Origin: Maribacter cobaltidurans
GTDB taxonomy: Bacteria; Bacteroidota; Bacteroidia; Flavobacteriales; Flavobacteriaceae
DNA length: 64,000 nt
Assembly: GCF_002269385.1 (NCBI RefSeq)
Contig: NZ_CP022957.1
Coordinates: 1,235,001-1,299,000 of the forward strand
Reading direction: 5' to 3'
Below the pieces are notes generated by a model, which made no database searches, was not told the origin of the DNA, and worked only from the letters and a program-made list of their open reading frames with translations. This document shows, one piece after another, positions 61,163 through 64,000 of this stretch; within the stretch, counting starts at the first letter, position 1; each line of letters starts with the position of its first letter. Made by a program: the position numbers and the translations under genes.

Positions 61163-64000
61163 TATGCCGGTCTGTTATAATACTCGTTCATATATTCGTT
61201 TACAATGATGTCACTAATAAAAATTACGGTGTCGTAATCCAAAGCGGTGGTCAAACTTTGGTTGAATGACTTCATTACATAGCGTGCCACTTCCCTTTTA
61301 AAGTATGCTTCATTGTCCAAGGTATTGTTTCGTTGTAGTATGCTCATATCAGCTTGTTCCTTTATATTTTGTAAGGCCTCGATTATTGCCGTCCTAATTT
61401 TTGAAGGTTTTCCTGCTTCCAACAACCGTTTCTGAACCCGGGCATATTTTTGATCACCTTCGTATTTAGCACGCAGCAACTCATTTTTCCGGTTCAATTC
61501 CTTCACTTTTTCATGAATGGTTTTCAGTGAATGCATATTCCGCTGCATTTCCTCCTGAGTGACCTCACTTAGGTTCTTATTTTCAAAAAGTCTTTTTAAT
61601 TCATCATATAGGCTAATCCATTCAGGGTCTTTGGTATCAAAATTACTGGCAAGGCCTTCGCGCGTTTTTCTTAGGATGTCTTTTAGTCTATCGGCCAGAA
61701 TCAGTTCTTCTTCCCCTACTTTTTTGAACAGAAATACCACATCCTCCAGAGCCATATTCAATAGGTTGCCCATTTCTTCATTGTGCTCCAAGGCTTGTTT
61801 GGCGTTAATCAATGCTAAATGGTCTATCGCCATTATACGCAATCGTCCCAATTGACGGAAATCCAATTTTTCCAACAGATCATATTCCCCAGTCAATCTA
61901 ATAACGTTGTAAAGGGAACGGGCATCTTCTAAGGCCTTTTTGATTTTTAGCATGATACCCCTATCACGTATTTCCGAAATTTGGCTGGAGAAAATCTCCG
62001 CATTCTTTAGTTCATAATCGGCAAGAGTCTCCTTTATTTCGGATATGTTGACTTCAATCTCTTCTTTGGACATAAAGAGATTGGAATAGCTTTCCATCTC
62101 ATCACCCAATACCTCTTGAAGCTCATCAAAATAGGCACGGTTGGTCTTGTCAAACTCCAAGGATATATCGGCAAAATCAACCACATATCCATATCGGTAA
62201 TCTTTATAGGTTCTATTTACCCTGGTCAATGCCTGCAAAAGATTATGGCTTTTTATTACTCTTGCCAGATACAGTTTCTTTAGCCGTTTGGCGTCAAAAC
62301 CCGTCAATAACATATTATAAACAAAAAGCAAGTCAATTTTCCCAGACTTAAATTGATCCCTGCGTTCGGCCAATTCATCCTTTGATCCAGAATCGTACAA
62401 AACAAGCCCTGCTTTTTTAGGTTTAAAGTTTGCAGACCATTCATTACCATAGGTAGTATCTTCTTCAGCGACTTTTGGCAGACTATTAAACACGGAACCA
62501 AATTTCTCATTAAAAATCCTGAACAATTCCCTCGCCTGTTCGCTGCTGTCGCATATAACCATGCCCCCTAAACTACCATCATTGTTACGAACCCTGAATT
62601 TTTCAAAGTCGTTGACGATATATTCCAACATAGGTTCTACAAAAGAGGGATGGGCATACACCAATTTTCTATCTGTATCTCCTTTTTTTATATCAATGGA
62701 ATCAAGCGCAGCCTTTAATTTTATTTGGTATTCGGTTTCTATGTCTTCGCGTATCAGCTTTAAAGTGTAGCCATCAGCTATGGATTTATTGTAGTAGTAC
62801 TTATGGATATAATCACCGAACAAGTCTTTGGACTTCAAATCTCTCCCGATTAAAGGTGTTCCTGTCAATCCGATTTTGATGGCATTTTTATCGCTCTGTT
62901 CTAAATTGGCCAAGAAACTACCTTTTGGATCGTAACTGCGATGCACTTCATCCAAAAAATAAATCCGCTGAATGGAAATATCATAGTCAAGGTTGATACG
63001 TAAATCTTTGTCATCATGAAACTTTTGGATATTTACCACAGAAATTTCACGGACACCTTTGGCGTTATAAACAGCGGTGGTGGTTTTTAAATCATTTAGA
63101 AACTCCTGTTTAGAGTTTACGGTATGAACCTTCAAACCTCTCGCCGTAAACTCATCCCTAGCCTGTGTGAGCAAATCCAACCTATCGACTATAAAATAGA
63201 ACTTTGGAATAATCTTCTTGGCCTGAAAGTAATCGGTTAAAAAATGGGTGTTGTAATACGCAAGAGCCGTTTTGCCACTACCTTGGGTATGCCAAATGAT
63301 TCCCTTTTTTATTCCTTTATCCAGTTTTTCTTGAATGGCCATAGTTGCAAAAAACTGAGGGTAACGCATGATATGTTTTTGAATACCTGAGTACTCGTTT
63401 ACATAGGCCAATGCATAGCGCAACATGAATTCCAGTCTTTCCCTGCTCAACAAAGAAGTGAGCATTCTATTTGTTGGGGAATCCAGTTTCTTGTTGGTTA
63501 AAAATTCTGGACTGTTTTTTATGGCTTGGTAATTAGTGTCCCTTAAAACAAAATCCTCAGTGTCGGGGTCCAAAGGTTTTAAAACTTGGGAAAGGTTGAA
63601 GCCAATTTCTTCCCTGAAATAATTAAAGATGGGATTGGTATAGGAGGGGGAGGCGTAAAACGCACCCTGCCAGGGCTCAATTTCATTGTCGTCATACTCC
63701 ATGTTATTGGAGAAAATCATGAACTGGGTAAGATTCACGAACTTTTTGAACTTTTTATTCTGAAACCTTCTTTTAATTCGCCTCCGCTCATCCAAAACCC
63801 CATCGCGATTGTTTGGCTTTTTCACTTCGATAAAAACCAATGGCATACCGTTAATCAATACAATAACGTCTGGCCGGAATTCATCCTCACCATTTTTATA
63901 GGTAAGTTCTGTTACTACATGGAAAGAATTGTTTCCAAAATTCTCTAAATCCAAAAGTTTAGTCCCAGAACGTTGCCCCAACATATTATAAAAGGCTTTG
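61162..64000 (-). CDS. hsdR: Type I restriction endonuclease subunit R (5' end beyond window)
   Basis: The frame is open to the window edge and reads KAFYN before the first internal Met at 63984, so the true start lies to the right. The nuclease domain shows FRPDVIVLINGMPLVFIEVKK (Asp ... Glu-x-Lys). The motor follows with THTQGSGKTALAYY-like Walker A (WHTQGSGKTALAYY), the helicase DEVHRS box and IGLTGTPLIG, then a C-terminal helical region. HsdR translocates DNA by ATP hydrolysis and cleaves unmethylated DNA. It is the first visible gene of the defence operon. Confidence 0.95.
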   Translation of the reverse strand, partial: KAFYNMLGQRSGTKLLDLENFGNNSFHVVTELTYKNGEDEFRPDVIVLINGMPLVFIEVKKPNNRDGVLDERRRIKRRFQNKKFKKFVNLTQFMIFSNNMEYDDNEIEPWQGAFYASPSYTNPIFNYFREEIGFNLSQVLKPLDPDTEDFVLRDTNYQAIKNSPEFLTNKKLDSPTNRMLTSLLSRERLEFMLRYALAYVNEYSGIQKHIMRYPQFFATMAIQEKLDKGIKKGIIWHTQGSGKTALAYYNTHFLTDYFQAKKIIPKFYFIVDRLDLLTQARDEFTARGLKVHTVNSKQEFLNDLKTTTAVYNAKGVREISVVNIQKFHDDKDLRINLDYDISIQRIYFLDEVHRSYDPKGSFLANLEQSDKNAIKIGLTGTPLIGRDLKSKDLFGDYIHKYYYNKSIADGYTLKLIREDIETEYQIKLKAALDSIDIKKGDTDRKLVYAHPSFVEPMLEYIVNDFEKFRVRNNDGSLGGMVICDSSEQARELFRIFNEKFGSVFNSLPKVAEEDTTYGNEWSANFKPKKAGLVLYDSGSKDELAERRDQFKSGKIDLLFVYNMLLTGFDAKRLKKLYLARVIKSHNLLQALTRVNRTYKDYRYGYVVDFADISLEFDKTNRAYFDELQEVLGDEMESYSNLFMSKEEIEVNISEIKETLADYELKNAEIFSSQISEIRDRGIMLKIKKALEDARSLYNVIRLTGEYDLLEKLDFRQLGRLRIMAIDHLALINAKQALEHNEEMGNLLNMALEDVVFLFKKVGEEELILADRLKDILRKTREGLASNFDTKDPEWISLYDELKRLFENKNLSEVTQEEMQRNMHSLKTIHEKVKELNRKNELLRAKYEGDQKYARVQKRLLEAGKPSKIRTAIIEALQNIKEQADMSILQRNNTLDNEAYFKREVARYVMKSFNQSLTTALDYDTVIFISDIIVNEYMNEYYNRPA

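Noticed and set aside
1..64000. CRISPR arrays and complete insertion sequences
   Set aside because: No regularly spaced repeats or transposase genes were seen in the window.

Overview
This is a window from a marine-type Bacteroidetes genome, most likely family Flavobacteriaceae. Supporting signs are SusC/SusD pairs, a hybrid two-component regulator, a DnaE polymerase with its own N-terminal exonuclease, an S16 protein with a long acidic tail, TAnnTTTG-type promoters, and lipoproteins with short Cys lipoboxes. The species cannot be named from the sequence alone.

Core chromosome (1-13343): the start of a leftward lipoprotein gene; a PVC-type propeller/HEAT/cytochrome c lipoprotein overlapping a Tat-exported sugar-phosphate isomerase-like protein; rpsP-rimM; a DUF2383/PA2169-like bundle protein; dnaE; a seven-haem cytochrome; trxA; a DUF58 protein; and an intact tRNA-Asp (GTC).

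Mobile element (about 13299-51162, 37.9 kb): the last 43 bases of tRNA-Asp recur exactly at 51120-51162. A tyrosine recombinase gene begins just inside that right copy, and an identical 22-base arm-like sequence lies inside each end. The left part holds an excisionase-like HTH gene, an AbiE type IV toxin-antitoxin pair with inverted-repeat operators, an oriT-like palindrome cluster, mobC and a relaxase. No conjugation machinery is present, so this looks like an integrative mobilizable element. Its cargo is a polysaccharide utilization locus: SusC, SusD, a large FG-GAP/ASPIC lipoprotein, four GH43-type enzymes, a GH5-like enzyme, a GH92 mannosidase, an SGNH hydrolase, a GH2 enzyme, a hybrid two-component sensor, and the complete Leloir pathway (galM, galK, galT, galE). 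The enzymes would strip arabinose- and galactose-containing glycan outside the cytoplasm, SusCD would import the oligomers, and GalMKTE would feed galactose into UDP-glucose metabolism. Shared promoter motifs link susC with GH2 and susC with galK. Two gene remnants (a galM 3' end and a haem-binding domain tail) record past rearrangement.

Right flank (51163-64000): beyond the duplicated tRNA tail and the presumed original tRNA terminator lies a leftward operon of seven genes, each overlapping the next by 1-8 bases: hsdR, hsdM, hsdS, an ABC-type AAA ATPase, an HNH nuclease (together PtuAB/Septu-like), mcrB and mcrC. It appears to be one transcription unit joining three defence modules. hsdR runs off the window edge.
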